Assembly (NCBI GenBank): GCA_036787895.1
Contig: DAIQOK010000001.1
Span: 342,278 to 406,277 of the forward strand
Length of the DNA: 64,000 bases
Origin: UBA7662 sp036787895
Lineage (GTDB): Bacteria > Bacteroidota > Bacteroidia > UBA7662
Direction: 5' to 3'
Under the pieces are notes generated by a model, which was not told the DNA's origin, searched no databases, and saw only the letters and a program-made list of their open reading frames with translations. Position 1 is the first letter of the stretch. Each line of letters starts with the position of its first letter. The position numbers and the translations under genes are program-made. Shown here piece by piece: positions 1-8,406 of this stretch.

Positions 1-221
1 ATCCTGCCTTGCAGTTGGAGGATTATAGCCAAATTAGACTTCCTGTTGTGGTCGCACGAGGTGAATTTGATAAAATGGTCCCCGAAATAGAACAACAGCA
101 GGTGGTTGATGCCTTAGCCAATGGCATGGCAGAAACCCTCGCCCAAACGGCTCACCCCTTACAACAAGTTAATCCTGTTTTATTGGTTGAAAGATTGAAA
201 GCCTTTTTTGAAGCCAACTAA
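1..221 (+). CDS. alpha/beta hydrolase, C-terminal fragment (5' end outside window)
   Basis: The frame is open from the window edge to a TAA stop, giving about 73 residues. The pattern 'PVVVARGEFDKMVP' followed by 'AHPLQQVNP' and a final helix matches the C-terminal part of alpha/beta hydrolases, where the Asp of the first motif and the His of the second are the usual acid and base of the catalytic triad. The nucleophile elbow lies upstream of the window, so substrate and subfamily cannot be judged. A TTG at position 9 lies inside the domain and is not the real start. This is family recognition from a fragment only. Confidence 0.6.
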   Translation, partial: PALQLEDYSQIRLPVVVARGEFDKMVPEIEQQQVVDALANGMAETLAQTAHPLQQVNPVLLVERLKAFFEAN

Positions 222-287
222 ATCAAACTTACCTCCTTAGAACGAAACAGAAATTTTATCTTTGAATCAAACCATAAATTGTACACC

Positions 288-635
288 ATGAAAATGACCT
301 GGATTAAATCAGTATTATTAATTGTTGCAGTTACCTCATTGGTGGCTTGTAGCAATGAAAACACCGAAAAAAGTAGTGTTCCTGAAGAAAGCACAGCAGA
401 GAGTACAGAGGTAGCTGTCGAAGAACCTGCTACAACCGGGGAAAATGTTGAAGCCACTCAACCAACTGAAAAAGCACCCGTTAAAGCTGTGATCAGCAAC
501 GAACCTAAAGCGGCTACGAAGGCAACAAAAACGGAAGAAAATGTTGCTCCTAAAAAATCTGCCGCTAAAACCCTTACTGCACCTGCCGACGAAGAGGCAC
601 CGGCAACAACTACAGAACGTCGCGCTAGCGAATAA
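288..635 (+). CDS. small Ala/Glu/Thr-rich lipoprotein
   Basis: The protein has 115 residues. ATG at 288 is preferred over an upstream TTG at 279 because it begins a compact signal peptide with a basic Lys, a hydrophobic stretch and a lipobox ending 'LVAC' (Cys about residue 21). The mature part is low-complexity and rich in Glu, Ala, Thr, Pro and Lys, with no recognisable domain. It is probably a disordered, lipid-anchored envelope protein. The stop codon overlaps the 3' end of the convergent hutI gene by 11 bp. I do not recognise a specific function. Confidence 0.6.
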   Translation: MKMTWIKSVLLIVAVTSLVACSNENTEKSSVPEESTAESTEVAVEEPATTGENVEATQPTEKAPVKAVISNEPKAATKATKTEENVAPKKSAAKTLTAPADEEAPATTTERRASE

Positions 636-1863
636 TTTTTCCGGCAATGATCACGTGCTGAATGTGATCTGTACCAAATGCATAGGGTAAATACGCCCAG
701 GAAGGCAAACGTTTCGTAATGATGACGTTTGCCTTCTTTTTTGGGGTGATGGTTCCTAAACTTGCTTCGAGTTGCATGGCTCTTGCTGCATTAAGTGTGG
801 CTGCATTTAAGGCTTCTTCAGGCAATAAACGCTGCTGAATACAGGCCAAAGACAATAAAAATGGTACTTTTCCCGCCGGTGAACTGCCCGGATTATAATC
901 GCTGCCAAGAGCAACAGGCAAACCATTGTCGATCATTCGGCGTGCCGGTGCATAGGGAATTCTCAGGTAGAACGAACAGGAAGGTAATACAGTAGGCATA
1001 GTCTCGCTACCTCTTAAGGCGTCGAAATCGGCATCATCCATAACTTCTAAATGATCTACTGATACAGCCCCTCCTTTTACGGCAGCGGCAATTCCGCCTA
1101 AAGCGGTAAATTGATTAACATGCAGTTTGGCAGGCAATCCGTATTTGCGACCAGCAGCCATTATCTCCTCCATTTCGGCAACTGTAAAGTAGTTCTGCTC
1201 ACAGAAAACGTCTACAAAATCGGCTAATCCCTCTGCCGCAGCCTCCGGGATCAATCTGTCAGTCAGCAGTTTGAGCCAAGCTGCCCGGTCGGTTTTATAC
1301 GCCAGCGGAAGTGCGTGAGCACCCAACAAAGTAGCTTTAATGGTGGCCGGATAATTCGATTTCAAACGTTGAATCACACGTAACATCTTCAATTCATCAG
1401 CATAGGTCAGGCCGTAGCCGCTTTTGATTTCGATTGCACCTGTCCCCGACTGCATTACTTCTTCCAAACGACAAGCGGCTTGTTCATAGAGCGCTTCTTC
1501 AGAAGTTTGCTGCAATCTGGCTGCCGAATTGAGTATGCCGCCACCCCTGGCTGCAATTTCTTCATAGCTTAATCCATTGATTTTATCAACGAACTCCAAT
1601 TCCCGACTACCTGCAAATACAATGTGACTATGCGGATCACAAAATGCGGGAAAGACATAACCACCGGCTGCATCTATCACTTGGTCGGCGCGTTCAGGTG
1701 CTTTATCCATAGGGCCATATGCCACTATTTGGTCGGCTTCCAGAAGTAAATAGGCGTTTTCAATTTCAGGCCAATGCGCCATGGCTTCGCCCGCTAAATA
1801 GGCAGGCGGAGAATCGTAAACCTGGCCTAAACGACCAATATTTGTTAGGAGAAGTGAGGACAT
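625..1863 (-). CDS. hutI: imidazolonepropionase
   Basis: The 412-residue protein belongs to the amidohydrolase superfamily and should hydrolyse 4-imidazolone-5-propanoate to N-formimidoyl-L-glutamate, the third step of histidine degradation. Visible signatures are the metal-binding 'DPHSH' near residue 77, a conserved Glu/Lys-Ser-Gly-Tyr stretch ('EIKSGYGL'), the metal-ligand region 'LHVNQF', 'DHLEV', and the late 'GSDYNPGS' motif. The length is normal for HutI. No other hut genes are within the window, so the rest of the pathway must be elsewhere. A terminator for the upstream gene lies just before the start codon, so transcription is probably separate. Confidence 0.95.
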   Translation of the reverse strand: MSSLLLTNIGRLGQVYDSPPAYLAGEAMAHWPEIENAYLLLEADQIVAYGPMDKAPERADQVIDAAGGYVFPAFCDPHSHIVFAGSRELEFVDKINGLSYEEIAARGGGILNSAARLQQTSEEALYEQAACRLEEVMQSGTGAIEIKSGYGLTYADELKMLRVIQRLKSNYPATIKATLLGAHALPLAYKTDRAAWLKLLTDRLIPEAAAEGLADFVDVFCEQNYFTVAEMEEIMAAGRKYGLPAKLHVNQFTALGGIAAAVKGGAVSVDHLEVMDDADFDALRGSETMPTVLPSCSFYLRIPYAPARRMIDNGLPVALGSDYNPGSSPAGKVPFLLSLACIQQRLLPEEALNAATLNAARAMQLEASLGTITPKKKANVIITKRLPSWAYLPYAFGTDHIQHVIIAGKIIR

Positions 1864-1870
1864 GGTCTTA

Positions 1871-1907
1871 AAAAGATACGAGGAGCTGAATTACTCAACT
1901 CCTCGTA
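1871..1907 (-). terminator. rho-independent terminator of the isocitrate dehydrogenase gene
   Basis: The arms TACGAGGAG and CTCCTCGTA (1877-1885 and 1899-1907) form a 9-bp stem. Read on the minus strand it is followed by a T-rich run (1871-1876). It sits between the end of the isocitrate dehydrogenase gene and the start of hutI and should separate the two transcripts. Confidence 0.75.
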
Positions 1908-1928
1908 CGAAAGTAACAAAAAACTGAT

Positions 1929-3383
1929 TTACTGTCCTTGCGACATCGAATAACCAGGCTGATTGTCGAAATAATAAAGGTTTTCAGTTTTAACGAAATC
2001 GTAACCAGCCGCTTCGAAACGCTGTAGCAGTTTTAATATTTCACGATGAGAAGCTCCGGTATCTTTGTCGGTGGCTTCAAAGCGACAGCGCCAATGATCG
2101 CTGCAAAAGGTCTCCGGACGACCATTCGGCCATACTTGCACACCCCTATTAGAAATGCCGTTTAATTTTAATCCAGGCTCAACCAAAGCAGAAATTGCCG
2201 CTCCTAAGTCGTTGGCACTGCCATTTTTCCAATCCAGAAATACATCAACACCCATCAATTTTTTCTTTTCAACCGAATAGCTCAGCTGCCATTCAGAAGG
2301 GTTGATGCGGTTGATATTATCAGCAAACTTCACCGCATGCATTTTTTCCGGGTTTTTTCCCAAACGTTTGATCAATTCATCGGTAAACTCTCGCGTGCCA
2401 ACTAATTTTTTACTCAGACCATCCTTATAAATATCAGCCGTATGAATTCCTTCTTCGATAGTGCGTAACCAGGCATTTTGAATCAGACTGGCGACTTTGG
2501 GTTGGTTGATATGCACCAACATCATCACCGCCGATAACAGCAAGCCGGATGGATTCGCTATGTCTTTTCCAGCAATGGTAGGTGCCGAACCGTGAATGGC
2601 TTCAAACATAGCCCCCTGGTCGCCGATATTAGACGAACCACCTATACCCACTGAGCCGGAAATTTGTGCAGCGATATCCGAAAGAATATCACCATACAGA
2701 TTAAGGGTAACGATAACATCGAACATTTCGGGACTATCAGCTAACCGAGCCGCGCCGATGTCGATAATGATGCTATCCGCTTGAATTTCGGGGTATTCCC
2801 GGGCGATTTTATCGAAAATACGATGGAAAACGCCGTCGGTGAGCTTCATGATATTATCCTTCACAAAACAAGTCACCTTTTTGCGGCGATTATTTCGAGC
2901 ATATTCGAAGGCATAACGAATGATTTTCTCCGAGCCCGGTTCCGAAATCAGCTTCAAACATTGATAAACCTGATTGGTCTGGCGGTATTCGATGCCGGCA
3001 TACAAATCTTCTTCGTTCTCCCGAATGATGACCACATCCATATTCGGAAAACGAGTAAACACATAAGGATCGTAAGCTACACAGGGTCGAACGTTGGCAA
3101 AAAGGCCCAAGGTTTTACGCGCAGTTACGTTTAGCGACTTATAACCTCCACCGAATGGTGTGGTGATGGGCGCTTTTAAAAAAATCCGTGTCCGCAACAA
3201 TGATTCCCAGCTTTCTTCGGAAATACCGGCGGTGTTCCCAGCCAGATATACCTTCTCACCAATGTCGATGGTTTCGATTTCAATTTGAGCACCGGCTGCT
3301 TCAAGTACGCGCAAAGTCGCTGTCATAATTTCAGGACCAATACCGTCGCCATAGGCCACGGTGATAGGAGTTTTCTGTGCCAT
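1929..3383 (-). CDS. icd: isocitrate dehydrogenase, long Thermus-type form
   Basis: The 484-residue protein is a beta-decarboxylating dehydrogenase that oxidises isocitrate to 2-oxoglutarate in the TCA cycle. Visible features are the N-terminal 'AYGDGIGPEI', the substrate region with 'ENEEDLYAGIEY', the metal-binding 'NLYGDILSDIAAQ', and the nucleotide-binding 'EAIHGSAPTIAGKDIANP'. About 140 residues follow the catalytic fold, as in the roughly 495-residue Thermus and Rickettsia enzymes, whereas the E. coli type is about 416. The ATG at 3383 is chosen over an upstream in-frame start because it begins directly at the conserved N terminus and a -7 box lies 19 bp upstream. Cofactor preference (NADP is likely) is inferred from the family. 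Confidence 0.9.
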   Translation of the reverse strand: MAQKTPITVAYGDGIGPEIMTATLRVLEAAGAQIEIETIDIGEKVYLAGNTAGISEESWESLLRTRIFLKAPITTPFGGGYKSLNVTARKTLGLFANVRPCVAYDPYVFTRFPNMDVVIIRENEEDLYAGIEYRQTNQVYQCLKLISEPGSEKIIRYAFEYARNNRRKKVTCFVKDNIMKLTDGVFHRIFDKIAREYPEIQADSIIIDIGAARLADSPEMFDVIVTLNLYGDILSDIAAQISGSVGIGGSSNIGDQGAMFEAIHGSAPTIAGKDIANPSGLLLSAVMMLVHINQPKVASLIQNAWLRTIEEGIHTADIYKDGLSKKLVGTREFTDELIKRLGKNPEKMHAVKFADNINRINPSEWQLSYSVEKKKLMGVDVFLDWKNGSANDLGAAISALVEPGLKLNGISNRGVQVWPNGRPETFCSDHWRCRFEATDKDTGASHREILKLLQRFEAAGYDFVKTENLYYFDNQPGYSMSQGQ

Positions 3384-3402
3384 AAATCGTTGTTTGCGGC
3401 TG

Positions 3403-3410
3403 CAAAAATA
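3403..3410 (-). promoter_or_regulatory. -7 box (TATTTTTG) for isocitrate dehydrogenase
   Basis: On the minus strand the octamer matches the Bacteroidota TAnnTTTG consensus and lies 19 bp upstream of the chosen ATG. No convincing -33 element was identified. Confidence 0.5.
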
Positions 3411-3562
3411 GGCCAAAAACCTTTAAAATCATAAGAAAATGCGGAAATTGCAGCCAATTCGCCTAAAGACAAGTTTTTCAATGGTGTAACGTTAAAGTTA
3501 GCTTAAGGGCGTTTTAGCTCTTGTTCAACTTCTTTAAATTTGTCTCAACCAATCGATCCGAT

Positions 3563-5029
3563 ATGTCAACATTAAAATCTAAACTCCTTCAGTTTACTTT
3601 TTTTCTGAGCGCTGCTTTTCTGGCTGGATTGGCAGGCGCCTACACGCTCAAAAATTTGAATGGCGATAATCAGGCTGTTGGTTTCGAATCTCGCTTAGAT
3701 GAATCCATTACGGCATCCCGCTTACCCGTAAACCACACTATTTCGGGTGGTTTAACGCTGCCATTTGACTTTACAACAGCCGCAGATTTAAGTACCAAGG
3801 CGGTAGTTTACATCAAAACCACCTCCAATGTTCCACAACAGTCGTTCAACGATTGGTTCTTTGGCGATTTTTTCAGCAACCGCCAACAATCGGTTATAAG
3901 CTCTGGCTCAGGGGTTATATTATCTGAAGATGGCTATATCGTTACCAATAACCATGTGGTTGAGAAGGCGATAAAAGTGGAGATAGTGCTAAACGACAAA
4001 CAAGCCTACGAGGCCAAAGTAATTGGCACCGACCCTTCCACAGATATCGCTTTACTTAAGGTGGAAGCTAAGGGATTACCCACTATCCATGTGGCAAATT
4101 CAAATCAGGTTCGTGTCGGCGAATGGGTATTAGCTGTCGGCAATCCTTTTAATCTTACGTCGACCGTTACCGCCGGCATTGTAAGTGCCAAAGGCCGTAA
4201 CCTGAACATACTCAACAACATTGCTCCTATTGAAAGCTTTATTCAGACAGATGCAGCCATTAATCCAGGTAATTCAGGGGGTGCCTTGGTAAATGCAAAA
4301 GGAGAATTGGTTGGCATCAATACCGCCATTCTCAGCAGAACCGGAGCTTATAATGGCTATGGATTTGCGGTTCCCAGCAACATTATGAGCAAAATTGTGC
4401 GCGATCTAAAGGAGTTCGGCAGTGTGCAACGCGCCTTTTTTGGGGCAGATGTGCTCGACATCGACGCCAAACTCAAGGCAAAACTCAAACTCAACGAATT
4501 TAAAGGCGTGTACATAAACGGCGTGGCCGGCTATGGCCCAGCCAAAGATGCCGGCTTGAAAGAAGGCGATGTGTTGCTCAGCTTTAATAATGTTCCAGTC
4601 GACAGCAAAGCTGCTTTTGACGAGCAACTGAGTTATTACCGGCCCGGTGAAAAAGTCAGTCTTACTTATATGCGCGACAGCAAAGAAAAAGCCACGGTTA
4701 TGTTGCTTACGAATACAGAAGGCACTACAGAAGTCTTAAAAAGTGAAGCCATACACAGTGCCAAACTCGGTGCTGATTTTGAGCCCATCAGCAAACTGGA
4801 AAAGGATAAATTTAAGGTGAGTGGCGGCGTACGTATTATCAATGTAAGCTCAGGTTATATAGCACGTTTAGGTTTGCGCGACGGCTACATTATCACCCAC
4901 ATTAACAAAACCCCAATAAATACGGCAGCTGAAGCCATTGATATACTTGAAAATATACGAGGAAATATCAGCATTGAGGGATTGGATCAAAACGGGCGTA
5001 AATCTTACTTCTCCTTTTACACCTATTGA
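3563..5029 (+). CDS. HtrA/DegP-type periplasmic serine protease with two PDZ domains
   Basis: The 488-residue protein is a trypsin-like protease and chaperone of envelope quality control. An N-terminal hydrophobic segment (about residues 8-28) is a signal anchor or signal peptide. The catalytic triad is visible as His131 ('TNNHVV'), Asp161 ('STDIALLKV') and Ser238 ('NPGNSGGAL'). Two PDZ regions follow, one around residues 290-370 ('AGLKEGDVLLSFNN') and a weaker one at the C terminus ('LGLRDGYIITHIN'). ATG at 3563 is preferred over a TTG 42 bp upstream because it opens the signal sequence. The gene stands alone, followed by the arsenic operon. Confidence 0.92.
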   Translation: MSTLKSKLLQFTFFLSAAFLAGLAGAYTLKNLNGDNQAVGFESRLDESITASRLPVNHTISGGLTLPFDFTTAADLSTKAVVYIKTTSNVPQQSFNDWFFGDFFSNRQQSVISSGSGVILSEDGYIVTNNHVVEKAIKVEIVLNDKQAYEAKVIGTDPSTDIALLKVEAKGLPTIHVANSNQVRVGEWVLAVGNPFNLTSTVTAGIVSAKGRNLNILNNIAPIESFIQTDAAINPGNSGGALVNAKGELVGINTAILSRTGAYNGYGFAVPSNIMSKIVRDLKEFGSVQRAFFGADVLDIDAKLKAKLKLNEFKGVYINGVAGYGPAKDAGLKEGDVLLSFNNVPVDSKAAFDEQLSYYRPGEKVSLTYMRDSKEKATVMLLTNTEGTTEVLKSEAIHSAKLGADFEPISKLEKDKFKVSGGVRIINVSSGYIARLGLRDGYIITHINKTPINTAAEAIDILENIRGNISIEGLDQNGRKSYFSFYTY

Positions 5030-5069
5030 TAACAGAAAATTAATTGTGAGTTCAAGGAATGGCTTCATT

Positions 5070-5094
5070 CTATCGTATAAATGCGATAGATTTG
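5070..5094 (+). promoter_or_regulatory. promoter and probable ArsR operator of the arsenic operon
   Basis: A perfect inverted repeat, CTATCG-N8-CGATAG (5070-5089), overlaps the -7 box TAGATTTG (5087-5094), five bases before the acr3 ATG. The overlap of a palindrome with the core promoter is the expected layout for an ArsR/SmtB repressor that blocks RNA polymerase and releases on As(III) or Sb(III). That ArsR at 6148 binds here is an inference. Confidence 0.6.
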
Positions 5095-5098
5095 TGGC

Positions 5099-6136
5099 AT
5101 GCAAAAACGTTTGAAGTTTCTCGATCGCTATTTGACACTTTGGATATTCCTAGCGATGCTTCTTGGCGTGTCTTTGGGTTATTTTTTCCCAGGTGTCAGC
5201 CAATTCATTGATCGTTTTAGTGTAGGAACTACCAATATCCCTATCGCCATTGGCCTCATCGTAATGATGTATCCTCCTTTGGCTAAAGTTCAATTTGAGC
5301 GTTTAAAACATGTCTTCAGAGATTTTAAGCTGATGCGTATTTCCCTCCTCCTTAATTGGCTGGTTGGGCCGCTGTTGATGTTTTTGCTAGCCATTCTCTT
5401 CTTGGGAGGCGAACCAGCCTATATGAGTGGACTCATTTTAATTGGTTTGGCGCGATGTATTGCCATGGTATTGGTCTGGAACGAATTGGCACAGGGCAAC
5501 CGGGAATATGCGGCTGGATTGGTAGCTCTAAACAGCATTTTTCAGCTACTGACCTATGCTATTTTCGCCTGGTTTTTCATCAGCCTGCTACCTGGCTGGC
5601 TGGGCATGGAAAGCCTCGCTATCAACATCAGTATGCAGCAAATTGCCGAAAGTGTAGCCTTGTATTTAGGTTTGCCTTTCTTGCTGGGGTATCTGTCCCG
5701 CAAAATAGGCATGAAACACAAGGGAGAACAGTGGTATAATACCCATTTTATTCCGCTGATAAGCCCATTCACCCTCTATGCTTTGCTATTTACCATCGTG
5801 CTCATGTTCAGTTTAAAAGGAGAATTGATAGTAGAATTGCCTTGGGATGTGTTAAAAATTGCCATTCCACTGGTCATCTACTTTTTCGTGATGTTCCTGA
5901 TTAGTTTTTGGCTGTCAAAAAAAGCCGGGGCTGATTACGGGCAGAACGCAGCTATTTCTTTTACTGCGGCAGGCAATAATTTTGAGCTTGCCATTGCAGT
6001 AGCTATAGCCGTATTTGGCCTAAATTCTGATCAGGCTTTTACCGGAGTAATCGGACCGTTGGTTGAAGTTCCTGCACTTATATTGATGGTTAGGGTGTCA
6101 TTCTGGCTTAAAAAGAAATTTTATAACTCATTATAA
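5099..6136 (+). CDS. acr3: ACR3-family arsenite efflux permease
   Basis: The 345-residue integral membrane protein has about ten hydrophobic segments and the family signature 'GLARCIAMVLVWN', whose conserved Cys (residue 120) is essential for arsenite transport in characterised ACR3 proteins. It exports As(OH)3 driven by the proton motive force. The length is typical of bacterial ACR3. It is the first gene of a three-gene operon, 11 bp from arsR, and its start codon lies just 3' of the palindromic promoter. Confidence 0.93.
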   Translation: MQKRLKFLDRYLTLWIFLAMLLGVSLGYFFPGVSQFIDRFSVGTTNIPIAIGLIVMMYPPLAKVQFERLKHVFRDFKLMRISLLLNWLVGPLLMFLLAILFLGGEPAYMSGLILIGLARCIAMVLVWNELAQGNREYAAGLVALNSIFQLLTYAIFAWFFISLLPGWLGMESLAINISMQQIAESVALYLGLPFLLGYLSRKIGMKHKGEQWYNTHFIPLISPFTLYALLFTIVLMFSLKGELIVELPWDVLKIAIPLVIYFFVMFLISFWLSKKAGADYGQNAAISFTAAGNNFELAIAVAIAVFGLNSDQAFTGVIGPLVEVPALILMVRVSFWLKKKFYNSL

Positions 6137-6147
6137 AACCTACATGC

Positions 6148-6480
6148 ATGGGAATAAGTAAAACAGAAAATTTCGGCAACGACCTCAATGAACTTGCTGC
6201 CATCACCAAAGCTTTGGGGCATCCTGCACGTCTGGCTATACTCAACCATTTGATGCGCACCAACAGCTGCGTTTGTGGAGATATTGTCGACGTTTTACCA
6301 CTGGCACAGGCCACCGTATCCCAGCACCTGAAAGCGTTGAAGGAAGCTGGATTAATCCAGGGCGAAATAAGTGGCACCAGTGTTTGTTATTGTATACATG
6401 GTGAAAATTGGCTGAAATACAGTCAATGGGTGAGTTCCTTTTTTGGTCAGTTTGACCCGGTTAGTGGTAAATGTTGTTAG
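6148..6480 (+). CDS. arsR: ArsR/SmtB-family arsenical-responsive repressor
   Basis: The 110-residue winged-helix protein has the typical 'LGHPARLAILNHL' entry helix and a recognition helix 'QATVSQHLKALKEAGLI'. The inducer-binding Cys41-x-Cys43 ('CVCGD') lies in the alpha3 position of classical ArsR proteins; extra Cys residues at 80, 82, 109 and 110 could add a third ligand. It should repress the operon through the palindrome at 5070 and release it on As(III) binding. The order, transporter first and repressor second, differs from the usual arsR-first layout. Confidence 0.92.
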   Translation: MGISKTENFGNDLNELAAITKALGHPARLAILNHLMRTNSCVCGDIVDVLPLAQATVSQHLKALKEAGLIQGEISGTSVCYCIHGENWLKYSQWVSSFFGQFDPVSGKCC

Positions 6481-6483
6481 AAA

Positions 6484-7104
6484 ATGTTCCTAACGCTTTC
6501 CAATCGACTACAGCAACTGGCTACTCAGCCTCTTGCGTTGAGTGAAGCACGTTTAAAAATTTTAAACAAGCTCATTGCCCATCTCCGACAAAAAAAGCAA
6601 GCCAACTCGGGAATCTTGCTCAATTTTATTTGCACCCACAATTCCCGACGCAGTCATTTAGCCCAAGCTTGGGCTTATGCCTGGGCTAAATATTATCAAA
6701 TCGAGCAGCTCGAGCTGTATTCCGGAGGTACCGAAGCCACAGCATTTCATCCGAATTCAGTTCAAGCGCTACAAGCTGATGGTTTTAAAATCGAAGCTCA
6801 GGATAGCAGTGATAATCCAAAATATCTGCTGCAAACAGCAACAACAGATATAGGATTGTGGATGTATTCCAAAAAATTCGATACAGCTGAAAATCCAACC
6901 AATCATTTTGTTGCCATCCTGGTTTGTTCAGATGCCGATGAGGCTTGTCCTTTTGTACCAGGTTGTGAATTGCGGATTGCCCTGCCTTTTGAAGACCCCA
7001 AAATTTCGGATGGCACCGACCAAACAGCGGCGACCTACTTGGCCAAAAGTCGTGAAATTGCCCTTCAAATCGGCTATGTACTCCGCGAAGTAGCGAAAGG
7101 TTGA
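6484..7104 (+). CDS. low-molecular-weight phosphatase-fold protein, probable arsenate reductase
   Basis: The 206-residue protein has the LMW-PTPase P-loop CX5R(S) at Cys50-Arg56 ('CTHNSRRS') and a late 'FEDPK' Asp-Pro loop that would supply the general acid. In an ars operon such proteins reduce arsenate to arsenite for ACR3 to export. An N-terminal helical extension of about 40 residues precedes the fold. It starts 3 bp after arsR and its stop abuts the convergent tolC-like gene. A tyrosine phosphatase role cannot be excluded from sequence; the operon context favours arsenate reductase. Confidence 0.8.
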   Translation: MFLTLSNRLQQLATQPLALSEARLKILNKLIAHLRQKKQANSGILLNFICTHNSRRSHLAQAWAYAWAKYYQIEQLELYSGGTEATAFHPNSVQALQADGFKIEAQDSSDNPKYLLQTATTDIGLWMYSKKFDTAENPTNHFVAILVCSDADEACPFVPGCELRIALPFEDPKISDGTDQTAATYLAKSREIALQIGYVLREVAKG

Positions 7105-8406
7105 TCAGGATAACAATTTACCGCTCAGACGAAGTAATTCTGTTCGACTTACTATAACAAGATAACGTGCCTGAATAAGCCGTGTTTCAGCCGCAATATA
7201 TTGTCGTTGGGCTTCTCTCAGTTCAAGTGCAGTTTGTGCGCCAATTTTAAATCTTTCATTGGCTACATCGAGGTTCTGAGCAGCCACTTCCAGATTTTCG
7301 TTTTCAAGTTCCAACATTTGCAGGGCGTTGGCATACAGCAAATATACCTTGTTTAAACCAGCATCAAGGGCCAATCGCTCTTGTTCCAATTGCATATTGG
7401 CAGATTCGATTCGAATGCGGGCATTCTGCCGGTCACGCTGGATTTGAAAGCCATTAAACAGATTGATGCTGGCACGAACGCCATAATTAATCCCCGTATT
7501 CTGGTTACTGGCCAGGAAACCAGCTTCAGAACTGCTGCGATTCCAATGGTAATCACCCAATAAATCTACGCGAGGCAATAGGGCCGACTGCACTTCTTTT
7601 AATTCAAGTTTGGCAATACGCCGGTTGCTTTCAGCTATGAGTAAAGCAGGATTCTGCTTAAGCGCATCGTTACGCAACTGTTCCATTTCTAATATGGTGC
7701 CGGTTTGGAGGGTGTCTGTAGGTGAAAGCGCCATATCGGCCGGTCGACCTAATAGCTCATTCAAATTAACCCTAGCCTCATCAAGCAGCTGCTGCTGGTT
7801 CAAACGTGCCGATTTGTCGGCATTCAAATCTACCCTGGCATTCAAAACTTCCAATTTGCTGCCACTGCCCAAAAAGAATCGATCTTCGGCTAATTGCAGT
7901 CTTTCTTCAGAAATGGCAACGTTTTTATCGGCTACCAATAATTGTTGTTTCGTCTGCACCAACTGAGCATAAGCCTGAATTATAGTGGCTACTGTAGCTT
8001 CAATTCGCACCCGGGCATCAGCTTCTCCCAGTTTTTTGAGCTCACCTAACTTTTCGTAGGTGGTAAACATCTTCAGGCCATCAAAAATGGTCCAGGTCAA
8101 TCCCACAGTTGCTGAAGTATTGTCAGATTTGGCATTGTCGCGTTCCAGGCTTTGTCCACTCAAAAACTCCTGGCGGGTATCGTTATTGGCGTTATTTTGG
8201 TCAAATTGTGCACTAACGATGGGTAAAAACCCTGCATTACCTAAACTGTGGTTGTTATCGGCAATTAGCTGATCGTTTCTGGCAATACGTATGGCATAGT
8301 TTTTTTCCAAACCTAAACGAATCGCTTCCGACAAACTGAGCTCGTTTTGTGCCTGTGCAAGCAGCAATTGACTTAAAAAAAGAAGGCATAAACTAAACTT
8401 TTTCAT
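7105..8406 (-). CDS. TolC-family outer membrane efflux protein
   Basis: The 433-residue protein has a signal peptide (first 19 residues, ending in Ala-Gln-Ala) and two repeats of long amphipathic helices with the beta-strand segments typical of OEP/TolC ('NLNELLGRP', 'GVRASINLFNGF'). It forms the outer-membrane channel of the tripartite pump encoded by the upstream genes. Its start codon lies 14 bp inside the end of the RND gene, indicating translational coupling. It is the last gene of the operon. Confidence 0.9.
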   Translation of the reverse strand: MKKFSLCLLFLSQLLLAQAQNELSLSEAIRLGLEKNYAIRIARNDQLIADNNHSLGNAGFLPIVSAQFDQNNANNDTRQEFLSGQSLERDNAKSDNTSATVGLTWTIFDGLKMFTTYEKLGELKKLGEADARVRIEATVATIIQAYAQLVQTKQQLLVADKNVAISEERLQLAEDRFFLGSGSKLEVLNARVDLNADKSARLNQQQLLDEARVNLNELLGRPADMALSPTDTLQTGTILEMEQLRNDALKQNPALLIAESNRRIAKLELKEVQSALLPRVDLLGDYHWNRSSSEAGFLASNQNTGINYGVRASINLFNGFQIQRDRQNARIRIESANMQLEQERLALDAGLNKVYLLYANALQMLELENENLEVAAQNLDVANERFKIGAQTALELREAQRQYIAAETRLIQARYLVIVSRTELLRLSGKLLS

